NCBI GenBank assembly: GCA_038277395.1
Contig: CM076190.1
Location: 250,399,256-250,463,255, forward strand
Length of the DNA: 64,000 bases
Direction of reading: 5' to 3'
DNA from: Dryocosmus kuriphilus
Taxonomy: Eukaryota > Arthropoda > Insecta > Hymenoptera > Cynipidae
Part shown: positions 53,568 through 64,000 of the stretch, piece after piece
How the letters are laid out: every line of letters begins with the position of its first letter
How positions within the stretch are numbered: the first letter of the stretch is position 1
Translations under genes and position numbers: made by a program
Notes under the pieces: model-generated
What the model saw: the letters and a program-made list of their open reading frames with translations, nothing else
Databases searched by the model: none
Told to the model about the DNA's origin: nothing

Positions 53568-55760
53568 AAAACATTATTTAATCATTTATAATTAAAAGGA
53601 AAAAATATGAATTCAATGGAATTAGAAATTAAGTCAAATGAATTTAATTTGAATTCCAAAGATTTCAGTATGAGTTTAAAGGAATTCAATATGAAGTCAA
53701 AGGAGGTCAAAGGAACTGATTATGAATTTAAGGTAATTCAAGGGAATTCAGTATGAATTCAATGTAATTCAAAAAAATTTAATATTAGTCAAACGTTTTT
53801 CAATTATTAAAATATTATATAAGATTACAAAATCAATAGAACAAAATTTCTAAACTTAAGGTTTCTTAAAATCAAATTTTATTAATTAAAAAATCTTATT
53901 TAATATTTCAAAATGGAAATTACTTAAATATTATTTCAAAGAAATTAAATGTGAATTCAAGGGAATTTAAAGGAATTGAATATAGCTTCAAAGGAAATTA
54001 ATAAAAATTTAATATGAATTCAAGGGAATTTAATGTAATGTAAGGGAATTTGAAATTAAGTTAGAGGAATCAAAAGGTATTGAATACGAATTCAATATGA
54101 ATTCAAAGGAATTCAATATGAATCCAAAGGAATTCAAAATTAAGTCAAGGAATTTAATATAAATTCAAAAGTATTATATATAAATTTAATGTGAATTCAA
54201 GGTAATTTTGAACTTTATAATTAAATTTCTAAAAATTTAATTTTTAATAATTCCAAAACATTATTTAATCATTTACACTTAAAAGGAAAAAATATGAATT
54301 CAATGGAGGTCAATATGAATTCAATGTAAATCCAAATAGTTTAAAATTAATTTAAAGAAATGAAAGGGAATTTCATATGAATTCAAAAGAAATCAATATA
54401 AATTCAAAGGCATTCAATATGAATGCGAAGGAATTCAAAATTAAGTCAAAGGAATTTAATAGAAATTCAAAGGAATTCAGTATGACTTTAGAGGAATTCA
54501 ATATTTATTCAATGTGATTGCAAAGTAATTCAAAGAAGGTCAAAAGACCTCAATATGAATTTAGGGTAATTCAATATGAATACAACGTAATTCAAAGAAA
54601 TTTAATATGAATTCAATATTTCTTAATTATTAAAATATTATTTAAGATTGAAAAATTAATAAGAAAATCATTTCTGCACTTAAAGTTTCTTAAAGTTTAA
54701 TTTTATTAATTAAAAAATATTTATTATTTTAAAATGAAAAGTAGTGAAAGGAAGTCAAAGAACTCAATATGAATTTAAGATGACTCAATATGAATACAAC
54801 GTAATTTAAAGAAATTGAATATGAATTCAATATTTTTCAATTATTAAAATATTATTTAAGATTGAAAATTAATTAAAAATTCATTTCTACACTTAAGGCT
54901 TCTTAAGTTTTAATTTTATTAATTAAAAATATTATTTATTATTTTTTAAAATGAAAAGTAATTAAATATTATTTCAAAGAAAGTAAATATGAATTCAGTA
55001 TGAATTCAAGGAAATTGAAAGAAATTTAATGTAACTTCAAGGAAAATCAAAACTTTAATATGAATACAAAGAAATTCAATATAAATCCAAAGGAATTCAA
55101 TATTAAGTTATAGGAAATAAAATAAATTTGATATGAATTCCAAAGAATTCAATATTAATTTAAAGGAATTTATTATGAATTCCATGTGATTGCAAAGTAA
55201 TTCAAAGGAATTCAATATGAAGTCAAAGGAATTCAAAAGCAATCCAAAGGAATTCAGTATGAACTAAAACGAATTCAATAGGAATTTCAAGGAATTCGGT
55301 GTGAGTGGAATAAGAATTCAATATGAATTCAAAGGAATTCAATATGAATTCAAAGGAATCCAGTTTGAATTCAGTGTGAAGTCAAATGATTCATTATGAA
55401 TTTAATGTGAATTCAAGGTAATTTCAAATTATTAAAATTAAATTTCTAAAGTTTAATTTTCAATAATTTAAAAATATTATTTAATCATTTAGAATTCAAT
55501 GGAAAAAATATGAATTCAATGTAATTCAAAGAAATTCAATATGAATTCAATATAAATCCAAAGGAATTCAAAATTGAGTGAAAGAACTTCAAGGGAATTT
55601 AATATTAATTCAAAAGGATTCAGTATGAATTCAAAGACATTCAAAATGGATTCGAGGGAATTCAAAATGAAGTTAAAAGAATTCAATATTAATTCAAAGG
55701 AATTCAATATGCATGTGAAAATATTCAATATGAAGACAAAATTGAATGTGAGAAATTATG
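53568..55760. repeat. Satellite D, second block
   Basis: Same GAATTC-rich words, plus-oriented, with spacers at about 53800-53940, 54210-54290, 54620-54740, 54840-54970 and 55420-55500. The spacers share AATTATTAAAATATTATTTA then AGATTGAAAA, so at least four higher-order units are visible. The frame at 55574-55828 is a repeat product. Confidence 0.85.
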
Positions 55761-56113
55761 CGTTACTCATAATTGATAATACCCAATTTTGTAATGAATT
55801 AATTAAAGTAAGTGTTTTTTTGATTTAATATTCTTATTAGTATCATTACATGTCGGAATTTTTCAGTTATAGTGATAATCTTTTTAGATGAAAAAGGACT
55901 CCTTGTGATATGACGACCCTGGGTGAGGATGTTGGAGGGAGTTCACTGTTCAGGCTGTTCAGGCTGAAAAGAGCGAGCGGTCGAAGACACCAGACGCGAG
56001 GCGAGTCGTTACGTAAGTAAGGTAAAAGAGATCCTTGAGCGATCCACATCCCGATTATGCCACTTTCCATTGACCTCACTTTACCCCACGATGCACGTAC
56101 AGTATGCAATAGT
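55761..56113. other. Unassigned stretch between satellite D and a MITE
   Basis: AT-rich until about 55870, then GC-normal sequence with GACGACCCTGGGTGAGGATG and a GTTCAGGCTGTTCAGGCTG double word. The - strand frame at 55867-56277 runs into the MITE and resembles nothing I know. Confidence 0.5.
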
Positions 56114-56562
56114 ATCCCTGGTGGAAATTTCGGACCCAAGCGGAATCTAATTTGAATCCATTTGATTCCATGTGAATGCGGAATCTGTTTCCGAATTTTT
56201 CCGACCCAGTCCATTTGAGCCTGAATGAGTTCGATTGACACATGTTCGGAACCAATCGGATTCAAGGTCGGAATCATTCGATGCCATTCGGAATGAATGT
56301 CTTTGTCTCAGGGAGTCAGACGGAATGAAAAGTTTCTTCGGACTTACACGGAATCAATCGGAATGAACTTGGAGAGAATAATTCGGACTCAAAAGGAATG
56401 GATCGTAATCGAACGGACTCATTCGGAATGAATTTTCCTTTGTTTTCGATTGAGTCCGTGCTTCGGAAACAGATTTCACATTCATACGTAATCAGTTGAA
56501 ATCATTCGGAGTCGTTTAGATTCAGACGGACTCAAATCCATTCCGAAACTTTCACCAGGGAT
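56114..56562. mobile_element. MITE with ATCCCTGGTG ends and TCGGAATC-rich core
   Basis: The left end ATCCCTGGTGGAAATTTCGG and the right end CCGAAACTTTCACCAGGGAT are inverted copies with few differences. The 449-bp interior is packed with short words around CGGAATCATTCGGA, CGGACTCA and CGGAATGAAT on both strands. A mirrored GGAATCTGTTTCCGA / TTCGGAAACAGATTTC pair lies at about 56190 and 56462. No coding capacity; the superfamily is unassigned. Confidence 0.8.
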
Positions 56563-57150
56563 GTGTTCAGTGCTCGCCCGTATGTGTCAGGCGAACTCCC
56601 ATATCTCACCGTATTTATTATGAAAAATATTATTAAAAAAAATAAAAAATAATATATATATGTATAAATAATAATAACAATAATAATAATATTAACAATA
56701 ATAATAGTTGGTAAAATATTTTTTTAAATAAAAATATAATAATAATATTAATTAAAACATTAAAAGTTAAATTTGAGAAATTCTGACTTTAGAAATTTAA
56801 TTTTTAATCCTTGAAAAATATTGAATTCATATTAAATGCCTTTGAATTCCTTTGACTTAGTTTTGAATTTCTTTGAATTCCTTTAGTTTCATATGGAATT
56901 CGTATTAAATTTATATTGATTTCCTGTGAATTTATATTGAATCTCTTGGAATCTCTTTGAGCTCCTTTAATACCTTGAATATATTATTTAATATTTTTAA
57001 ATTAAAAGAAATTCAATATGAATTCAATATTTTTAACATATCAAAATTAAATTTAAAAAATTAAATTTTCTAGAATTCGATTTATGAAATTAAATGCGAA
57101 TTCAGTATGAATTCAAGGGAATTGGAAAGAATTGAATATAATTTTGAAAC
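56563..57150. repeat. AT-rich run, then satellite D (minus-oriented)
   Basis: 56620-56770 is an AATAATAATA-type low-complexity run. From about 56815 satellite D words appear reversed (TTGAATTCCTTTGACTTAG, ATTCATATTAAATGCC), returning to plus orientation near 57010-57140. Confidence 0.7.
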
Positions 57151-58588
57151 GGTTCGATAAGTCCCCATATTCGTATTATCATAGGTAGGATAGAGAAGCG
57201 TGAAGCCAAGGCAATTAATGAGATAAAAGGTGATAGTAATAACCGCTCAAGGTACGTGTATAATCATAGGAATATATATAGGTCATCAGGCCAGTAGGGA
57301 AAATAAAATCCTCGGTGCGCATGACAGGGCGCGAAGGTAGGGAGACCAGCGGTACCAAGACGCGATGACAATATATTCACGGAATCGCGACGATCGAAAC
57401 CTCTCTTTGCTAACCCGACCATTGGGACGGTTGACTTAGAAACCCACCGAGAATTTCACGGGCGTCCGACGCGGACTTCTCACTAATCAACGGGCTTTGA
57501 CGCAATAGTTAGCCAGAGCATCTAGGACCAAGTAAGTACAAGGTGCCCGTTCTTAAGGAACCTAAGAAAGGGAACCTATATCGTGCTAACCTGTCCTCAT
57601 GGTTTGAGTGTTGCTGAGTTAAGTCAATAGTGAATAACGGAAGTCTTTTTCTACCAGGTTTTTGACCTGGGGCTCAAGGCTGATTTATCAAAACACTAGG
57701 CAAAAATCGGCAACGGCACGCCCTGAGGTAGGGTCTGGAATAGCTAAAAATCATCCAGATCCAACATAGCAAAAAGTTGGTCGGAATCCTAATCGCACTC
57801 TCTACCAGGTTCTTTTATATGGGGCTTGTGCGATCTGAATTCTCAGAGCCCAAGTAGCGAATAAAGATTAGATGGGGATGAAGCCTAATTTTGTGCCGAT
57901 ACTGGGAAAAGACTTTTGGGAATCCTAGCCGCACCCTCTGCCAGGTTCTTTATCTGGGGCTTGTGCGTCCGGAATTCTCTCGAGGTCAGAGTACCAGCTA
58001 AATATTGGCCCAACTTTTACTCCGCCGTTCACGTTCGAGTTTGGAAAACCTAAGGTGCAACCAAACACCCAGAATGGAAACCTAGACTCGAATGTTCAAC
58101 TTCAAATGTCCGATATAAGCAGCTTAAATTTTGTATGTTCACTGCCAGACGGGAAAGTCTGTAGGATTGTGAACTTTGGCGTAGGAAACTGAAGCGAAAT
58201 CCTGTCGAAGGCATAGCACTCAGTCTTGACGGGACGTAGCTTAAGTTCACGTGAACCCTAGGAAAGAAACAGAGAAGAGTCCTGGATGCTCTGAAAAAGT
58301 TAGGTAGGATTTAGCTAAATTGATGGGCTACTCTTGAAGTACGAAAATGTAAAAAGTGCTCCGGAAAAATTACGCACCTAGAAAATTAAAACTCAGAGAA
58401 ATAAATGCTGCCCAGATTCCCTCATCCCAGTACTCCTGTGTTCCTGCAAGTCCTAACTCCATCACAAAGAAATAATTCTTTGTAATAAAAAAAAGATCAA
58501 AAATCCGAACCTCCATGAGTCGCCGTAGAGGCAAACTTCTTTTCTTTGAGTCGTCAGCCGACGTTGAGTTGAGATCCACCGAGAATTA
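57151..58588. mobile_element. Retroelement-like segment (left part), interrupted by a mariner
   Basis: GC-normal DNA in an AT-rich setting with sharp edges against satellite D. It holds a repeated hairpin word, CTACCAGGTTTTTGACCTGG (57650), CTACCAGGTTCTTTTATATG (57801) and CTGCCAGGTTCTTTATCTGG (57939), each followed by GGCTTGTGCG- or GGCTCAAGG-like sequence. A related CTACCAAGTTTTGACTTGG is at about 62601 in the segment 61746-62720. The continuation after the mariner (59503-59990) encodes a retropepsin-like fragment, so this is probably a decayed LTR-type element. No LTR pair was found. Confidence 0.45.
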
Positions 58589-59502
58589 CGAGGCACATCC
58601 AGAAAGTAAGTGTACTCAATTTATGTAGGCTTCAAAAAAAATTTATTAAAACAAGAAAATAGTTGGTTACACTTGTACATATGTAAGTTATTTTTCGACA
58701 TAGTCACCATCCCTCTTGATGCAAGTGGTGAGCCGCGGGATCAATTTCTTTATGCCTACCTCGAAGAAGTCTCCCGCCAGCTCTTTCGCCCACTTCTCCA
58801 CATCCCCCTTCACCTCCTCGTCCGTTGAAAACTTTTTCCACCCATGTGCACCTTCAGGGAAGTGAAGAGATGGAAATCTGAAGGGGCCAGGTCAAGGGAA
58901 AACGGGGGATGTTTCAAAACGTCTCATCCAAAAGAGTCTAGGAGTTGCTTCGTGGCGTTGGCCGTGTGAGGTTTGTCATTGTCATGCAGCAGGCAGACTT
59001 CCTTCGTCAGCATGCCCCTCCTTTTATTCTGAATCGCCCTTTTCAATTTTTTTCAGCGTCTCACAGTATCCTGCCGCGTTGATCGTCTCCCCGTGAGGCA
59101 GATATTCAATCAAAATTATGCCATTATGGTCCCAAAACACGGATGCACAAGTTCGTCAGTCACAATTGAAGGTCTTCCGCTCCTCTGATCGTCATGCACG
59201 GAAGTACGACCATTTTTAACTTCGCGACACCACTTGTACACACGCGTACGATTCATAGCTTCATTGCCGTAAACAGTTTTCACCTCATTATATATCTCAA
59301 CTGGAGCTTTTCCCTTCACAACGAGGTAGCGAATGACGACGCGAATTTCGCACTTGGCGGGATATACGATCGAAATTTTTCGCGAGAGATGCTACTGCGT
59401 CAAGGGAGGGGTCAGGCTATGCGGCAGTGTTGCCAACATGTCGAAAAAGTATTCCCTACAGCTGTGAGAGTACCAGTACACTTACTTTCTGGACGTGCCT
59501 CG
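58589..59502 (-). mobile_element. Mariner transposon with internal deletion
   Basis: The terminal inverted repeats are CGAGGCACATCCAGAAAGTA (left) and, in reverse complement, CGAGGCACGTCCAGAAAGTA (right), continuing into AGTGTACT. TA precedes the left end (58587-58588); the right flank reads TG, so the TA is lost there. At 914 bp it is about 400 bp short of a normal mariner. It lies inside the retroelement-like segment (57151-59990) and is therefore younger than it. Confidence 0.9.
58688..59365 (-). pseudogene. Mariner transposase, internally deleted
   Basis: - strand. The N-terminal helix-turn-helix has CEIRVVIRYLVVKGKAPVEI, YNEVKTVYG, TRVYKWCREVKNGR and DDQRSGRPSIVTDELV. The sequence then jumps to VFWDHNGIILIEYLPHGETI, NAAGYC, after a frame change LLHDN, DLAPSDFHLF, KKFSTDEEVK, ELAGDFFEVGIKKLIPRLTT and DGDYVEK, then TAA. 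The segment between DELV and VFWDHNG, including the first catalytic Asp of the DD34D triad, is missing, and there are further shifts near 59040 and 58900. It resembles transposases of the SETMAR-like mariner group and cannot be active. Confidence 0.88.
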
Positions 59503-59990
59503 TGCATTTGCGAGGAATTTTTAATTGAGAACTATTTTCATTTCCGAGATCTGTGTCTGAAAAATAGCAGAGAAATCAGACCACGTGTAGAGGGGCCACC
59601 TATTCTTGTTCCAAGGGTCTCGCTTTTAATCAAGTTAAATAATCGGGTGGTAAGGGCAAATTTCAACGTTGTACCTGACCTCGATCCGATTTGTGTAATC
59701 GGACTCGAATTGTTGGACAGAACCCATTAAAAGCAAATCGGAACAAAATATTCAGTAATTTTCAATATTACTGGAGAAATCTGAAATGCGACATCATTAT
59801 TAAACTCATTCACACAACAGTAAATTTTCTATCAAAATTAAACTCAGTAAAAGGTGCGACTTTCTAAATGGACAAAATCACGTAGTTTTGAAACTCAACC
59901 AAGTTAAATCTCAACTCAACGCGGGGACACGATTCTAATACAAAATAATGAAAGGGCTCAAATGACCCCAAAATTAAATAATGTTACAAC
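59503..59990 (+). pseudogene. Retroelement-like segment (right part) with retropepsin-like fragment
   Basis: About 59590-59730 encodes PPILVPRVSLLIKLNNRVVR, ANFNVVPDLDP and VIGLELLDRTH. The same pattern (IPRVSMLVKFHEKIVRANFN, LIGLDLLDR) occurs on the - strand at 61915-62245, where a protease-like upstream part is also present. This looks like the C-terminal half of a retroviral-type aspartic protease domain in an LTR-type element. The active-site half is not found here. After 59730 no coding signal remains, and satellite D resumes near 59990. Confidence 0.5.
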
Positions 59991-61745
59991 TTCAAAGTAA
60001 TTCAATTGCAATTCATATTGTAAAAGATGAATTCAACGTAATTCAAAGGAATTCAATATGAATTCAATACAAAGTGAAAGGAATTTAAAGGAATTTAATA
60101 TGAATTTAACACGAAGACAGAGGAATTCAATTTGAATTCATTTAGAATCCAAAGAAATTCGAAGAAGATAAATATTAAGTTAAAGGAATTCAAAGGTATT
60201 TAATATGAATTTAAAGGAACGCAATATGAATTTAAAGAAATTTAATTTGATTGCAAAGTAATTGAAAGGGTTTCAATATAAGTTCAAAGGAATTCAATAT
60301 GAATTCATAGGTTATTAATATGAATTTAAAAGAACTCAATATCGATTGTAAGGAATTTAATATAAAATTGTCAAGGTTATTCTTTGAATTAAATTTAATT
60401 CATATTAAAGTTATACTGAATTCCTTTGAACTCGTTTGAATTCGTATTGAAATTATTTGAATTACCTTGTATTCTTATTGAGTTCATATTGAATTCCTTT
60501 GACATCACGTTTAATTCATATTGAATTCTTTTGGATTCATATTGAATTCTTTTGAAATTATATTGACTTCCCTTGAATTCGTTTGAATTCATATTGAAAT
60601 CCTTTGAATTAATATTGAATTCCTTTGAAATAATATTTAATTCTCTTTTTAAAAATATTAAGTAATATTTTTTATATTATTAAAAGTTTAAATTTAAGGG
60701 TATTTTATTTTATAAATTTAATTTTTAATAATTTCAAAATATTGAATTCATATTGAATTCATTTCAAATTCATATTTGTTTCCTTTTCATTTAAAATCTT
60801 TAAATAATATTTTGAAATTAATTTAAATTAAAATTTTGGAATGTTATTATAATATAAAAATATTGAATTTCTCTGAATTCCCTTGAAATCTGTGTAATTT
60901 CTTTTAATTTAAAAATGTTAACTAATATTCTTAAATTATTAAAAACTAAATCTTAGGAACCTTAATTTTAAAAATTGAATTTTAAATGATTGAACAATAT
61001 TGAATTCATATTGAATTCCTTTGAATTCGTGTTAAATTCATATTGAATTCATTTTGAATTCGTATTGAAATGCTTTGAATTACCTTGAATTATTATTGAT
61101 TTCATATTGAATTCCTTTGACTTGACATTTAATTCATATTGAATTCTTTGGAATTCATATTACGTTCATATTTTATTCCTTTGAATTCGTTTGAATTCGT
61201 ATTGAAATCCTTTGAATTAATATTTAATTCTTTTGAAATAATAGTTAATGCCTTTTTTAAAAATATTAAGTAATATTTTTATGTTATTAAAAGCTTAAAT
61301 TTGAGAAAATTTAATTTTTACATGTAATTTCTAATAACTTAAAAATATTGAATTCATGTTGAATTCTTATGGAATTCCTTCGGATTTTTTTCAACTTCTT
61401 TGAATCCCCTTGAATTCCTTTGAATCATTTTGAATCCCTTTGAATTCGTATTGAATTAATATTAAATTCATATTTGTTTCCTTTTCATTAAAAATTTTTA
61501 GATCATATTTTAATAATATAAAAATTTTGAATTTCTCTGAATTCACTTGAATTCTATCGAATTTGTTTTAATTTAAAAATATTAAATAATGTTCTTAAAT
61601 TATGAAAAACTATATTTAAGGTACTTTAATTTTAGAAATTGAATTTTAAATGATTGAGAAATATTGAGTTCATAATGAATTCCTTTGAGTTCATATTGAA
61701 ATAATATTTAATTACTTTTTATTTTAAAATCATATATATTGTAAC
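59991..61745. repeat. Satellite D with orientation switch near 60375
   Basis: Plus-oriented GAATTCAATATGAATTCAA words up to about 60370, then minus-oriented TTGAATTCATATTGAATTCC words to 61745. The - strand frame at 60395-60592 is a repeat product. The minus part also has spacer blocks (60640-60750, 60880-60990, 61250-61340, 61560-61660). Confidence 0.85.
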
Positions 61746-62720
61746 ATTATTCAATATATTATCTTTTTGACGCGTTTCGCCAGCCGTCCCGATCCCAGAT
61801 CCGGAGAATTTTCGACTAGGAGAGAGGTGGGTGTTGAATTCATGCAAATTTTACTTTTGGTTTTGTGTTTTATTTGTAGCACCTTCAGCGCTCCCAAAAT
61901 TATGGATGAATTTTGAGAAGTTACTGAATTTGCATTTAATCTATTCTGTCCAACAGATCGAGCCCAATAAGTGAGGGTGTATCTATTGTTGGCAGAACGT
62001 TAAAGTTAGCCCTTACTATTTTTTCATGGAATTTTACAAGCATGGAAACCCTAGGAATGAGGACGAGTTCTGCTCCAGGAATAGTTCATGTAAGGATACT
62101 TTTATCTGCATTCAACTTTTTGAATGAAAAATAATGCTTAATGAGGAAGTCTCTGGATATAAAGTTTTCCCTGGATCTGGGGTCAACGAGGGCAGGCGAC
62201 TCTATGAAATTTAGGCGGGAATGACTCATTCTAGTTAGTATCCACGACATTAATTAATCACTGCATTGGCGAGATTGTGGGAACCCAAAAGCGCAAAACG
62301 TGTCACTTACAAATTAATCGGCCCGTGCTATTTTCCTTCAGTCAAATTTACATCTCTATGTGATCTCATACGAGATCTGGAACGCAGTTTAATTTTTCTC
62401 CTGTTATGGAGACATCCAGAGTAACTTTTTTATAATTTAAATAAAGGAGCAACCCATTCTGTACTCACTCAAACCCAACTTTCGCTTTGCCCAAGCTATC
62501 TGCTATGTCTGGCACAAAGTTCCAATTAGGTTTCCTAACCACCAGATTTTATGTCTCAAAAAATTACTGCTCATCTGACTTAACTTTTACTGAGTTTATT
62601 TCTACCAAGTTTTGACTTGGTGAGACGGGAGTTCATCTCTGCAAACTCTTACTGGACTTGGGTATCGCCTTCGGTTTCGCAGCGCTGAGATCATCACGGA
62701 ATCAATCTCAATCGAATATA
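61746..62720 (-). mobile_element. Second retroelement-like segment, opposite orientation
   Basis: GC-normal segment between satellite D and a mariner. On the - strand 62245-61915 encodes a retropepsin-like stretch: SHSRLNFIESPALVDPRSRE, NFISRDFLIKHYFSFKKL, an in-frame TGA or TAG, then IPGAELVLIPRVSMLVKFHE, KIVRANFNVLPTIDTPSL and IGLDLLDRI. The usual active-site D-T/S-G appears as D-P-R, so the protease would be dead. The CTACCAAGTTTTGACTTGG hairpin near 62601 links it to the segment at 57151-59990, although the two lie in opposite orientation with satellite D between them. Confidence 0.55.
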
Positions 62721-64000
62721 CGAGGTGTGATCAAAAAGTAAGTTGAGTTTTTATTTTTATCAAAAAATAATTATTTGTTCATCAATATTGATGTTGTCCC
62801 CTTCAAAGTAACCCCCCTCGGATATAATACATTTATGCCAGCGCTTTTTCCAATCCTCAAAGCATTTCTGATAAGCACTTTTTGGTATAGCCTTCAGCTG
62901 CTCCAGCGATGCGGTCTTTATCTCCTCAATCGTCGCCAAACGCCGTCCTTTCATGGGCCTTTTCAGTTTTAAAAACAGAAAAAAGTCGCAGGGAGCCAAA
63001 TCTGGTGAATACGGTGGCTGAGGCGTGATTATGGTGTTGTTATTGGCCCAAAAATTACGAACAAGCAATGACGTGTGAGCTGGCGCATTATCGTGGTGCA
63101 ACAACCATGACTGGGTTTTCCACAATTCCGGACGTTTTTTTCGTACTGCTTCACGCAAACAGCGCGTAACTTCAAGGTAATACTCTTTATTAACTGTACG
63201 ACCTTGTGGTAAGAACTCCTGATGCGCTACGCCATGATAATCGAAGAAAACGGTAAGCAAAACCTTGACCTTTGATCGAACTTGGCGTGCTTTTTTTGGT
63301 CTTGGTGATCCAGAATGCTTCCACTGGGACGATTGAGCCTTAGTTTCGACGTCATAACCGTATACCCATGTTTTATCACCTGCTATGCTCATTTTGAGCA
63401 AGTCTGGGTCGCCATTCAACAGCTCCTGAGCGATGCTCACGCGACGGTTCTTTTGGTCAAAATTTAGCAATTTCAGGACAAACTTCGCTGACACACGTCT
63501 CATGCCCAAAATATCCACTAAAATTGCTTAGCACGAGCCAAATGAGATGCCGATATCATCAGCGACTTCTCTAATGGTAATTCGACGATTCGCCAACACT
63601 CTTTTCTTCACTTCTTCAACGTTTTCATCAGTTGTTGACGTGCTGGGACGTCCAGGGCGAGCTTCGTCATTAACACCTTCTCGGCCTTCCCGAAAGAGCT
63701 TGTACCACTTATAAACATTTTTTTTACTCAGAGTGCACTCACCGTATGCTACTGTCAACATTTCAAGTGTTTTGGAGCACTTAATTCCATTTTTTACACA
63801 AAATTGGATCCAAATTCTTTGATCCATTTTTTTCGACAGCAGAAAGTCGCCGAGCACGCAGAACACTTCTAACCTTTATGCCTCTCACAAACAAGCAAAA
63901 AATGCTATATAGCTGAAACTGTACACATATGTTTGGGACGAGTGTACCAACATAAGAAAAAAAGAAAACGAATATCGATTGTACGCATCCCGCAAAATTC
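62721..64000 (-). mobile_element. Mariner transposon, nearly complete, runs past the window end
   Basis: The terminal repeat CGAGGTGTGATCAAAAAGTA follows TA at 62719-62720. The transposase gene fills most of the element on the - strand. The opposite terminal repeat is not present before 64000; at about 1.28 kb so far it should lie just beyond the end. It differs from the mariner at 58589-59502 in both terminal repeats and protein. Confidence 0.88.
62760..63827 (-). pseudogene. Mariner DD34D transposase with one premature stop
   Basis: It starts at ATG (MDQRIWIQFCVKNGIKC, 63827). The N-terminal helix-turn-helix part has YGECTLSKKNVYKWYKLFRE, DEARPGRPSTSTTDENVEE and VADDIGISFGSC. An in-frame TAA at 63528-63530 stands where related transposases have Gln, one base from CAA. 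The same frame continues AILVDILGMRRVSAKFV, GDKTWVYGYD (first Asp), LLHHDNAPAHTS (second Asp), YSPDLAPCDFFLF (third Asp, 34 residues on) and ends at TGA 62760-62762. Total 355 codons, normal for mariner. All three catalytic acids are intact, so this is the least decayed coding sequence of any mobile element here. Nearest to classic DD34D mariners; the subfamily is unassigned. Confidence 0.92.

Noticed and set aside
55867..56277. A 136-codon - strand frame as a gene
   Set aside because: It runs across the boundary of the MITE at 56114 and has no recognisable motif. It is more likely chance in GC-normal DNA.
57151..58588. A structured RNA locus or riboswitch-like array based on the repeated CCAGGTTTTTGACCTGG hairpins
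   Set aside because: The hairpins are intriguing, but they recur in a second retroelement-like segment, so dispersal with a mobile element is the simpler explanation.

Overview
This is a strongly AT-rich eukaryotic nuclear window, almost certainly from an arthropod and most likely an insect. A hymenopteran is my best guess but is not proven. The signs are spliced exons with GT..AG introns, mariner transposons, Penelope-like elements (PLEs), two LINE types, a tRNA-derived SINE and long satellite blocks. No bacterial-style operons, rRNA genes or CRISPR arrays are visible.

The only host gene I can support is FAM76, on the + strand. Five exons (9088-9152, 9236-9449, 19685-19821, 36997-37228, 40504-40737) join in frame with consistent phases into 293 codons plus a stop. 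They carry the Cys-rich N-terminal region, the basic linker and the C-terminal coiled coil of the family. The start codon and about the first 30 residues are not in the window and must lie upstream. The introns are about 0.08, 10.2, 17.2 and 3.3 kb, and the three long ones are packed with mobile elements.

Layout. 1-6594: satellite of about 155 bp per unit, broken by a SINE (3775-4104). 6595-8350: short-period satellite. 9457-15565: complete-looking but decayed I-type LINE whose 13-bp target duplication covers the FAM76 exon-3 splice donor. 15648-18197: members of a MITE family. 19971-20162: tRNA-like palindrome. 20545-31412: a nest of elements. One PLE family forms an outer inverted pair. A second PLE family, also an inverted pair, sits inside it. 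A 3.1-kb DNA transposon with about 450-bp terminal inverted repeats sits inside that, and a 1.3-kb foldback element lies in the outer right arm. 31871-36470: tRNA-like palindromic repeats, a short-period satellite and a repeat carrying GCGCTTCGCGC motifs. 37310-37614: another MITE. 38935-40470: an imperfect 1.5-kb palindrome just before the last exon.

Downstream of FAM76, 41091-50900 is mostly one satellite with a unit of about 155 bp that switches strand. 50930-61745 is a GAATTC-rich minisatellite interrupted by a 5'-truncated LINE (52159-53567), a MITE (56114-56562), and retroelement-like sequence that contains an internally deleted mariner (58589-59502). A second mariner (62721 to beyond the window end) has one premature stop.

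Every transposon reading frame seen here is broken by stops, frameshifts, deletions or lost catalytic residues. The window therefore reads as an old repeat-rich locus with one conserved gene kept in frame. The most unusual features are the nested inverted PLE pairs, the palindromes built from tRNA-like sequence, the duplicated splice donor, and the large palindrome in the last FAM76 intron. All boundaries were placed by eye.
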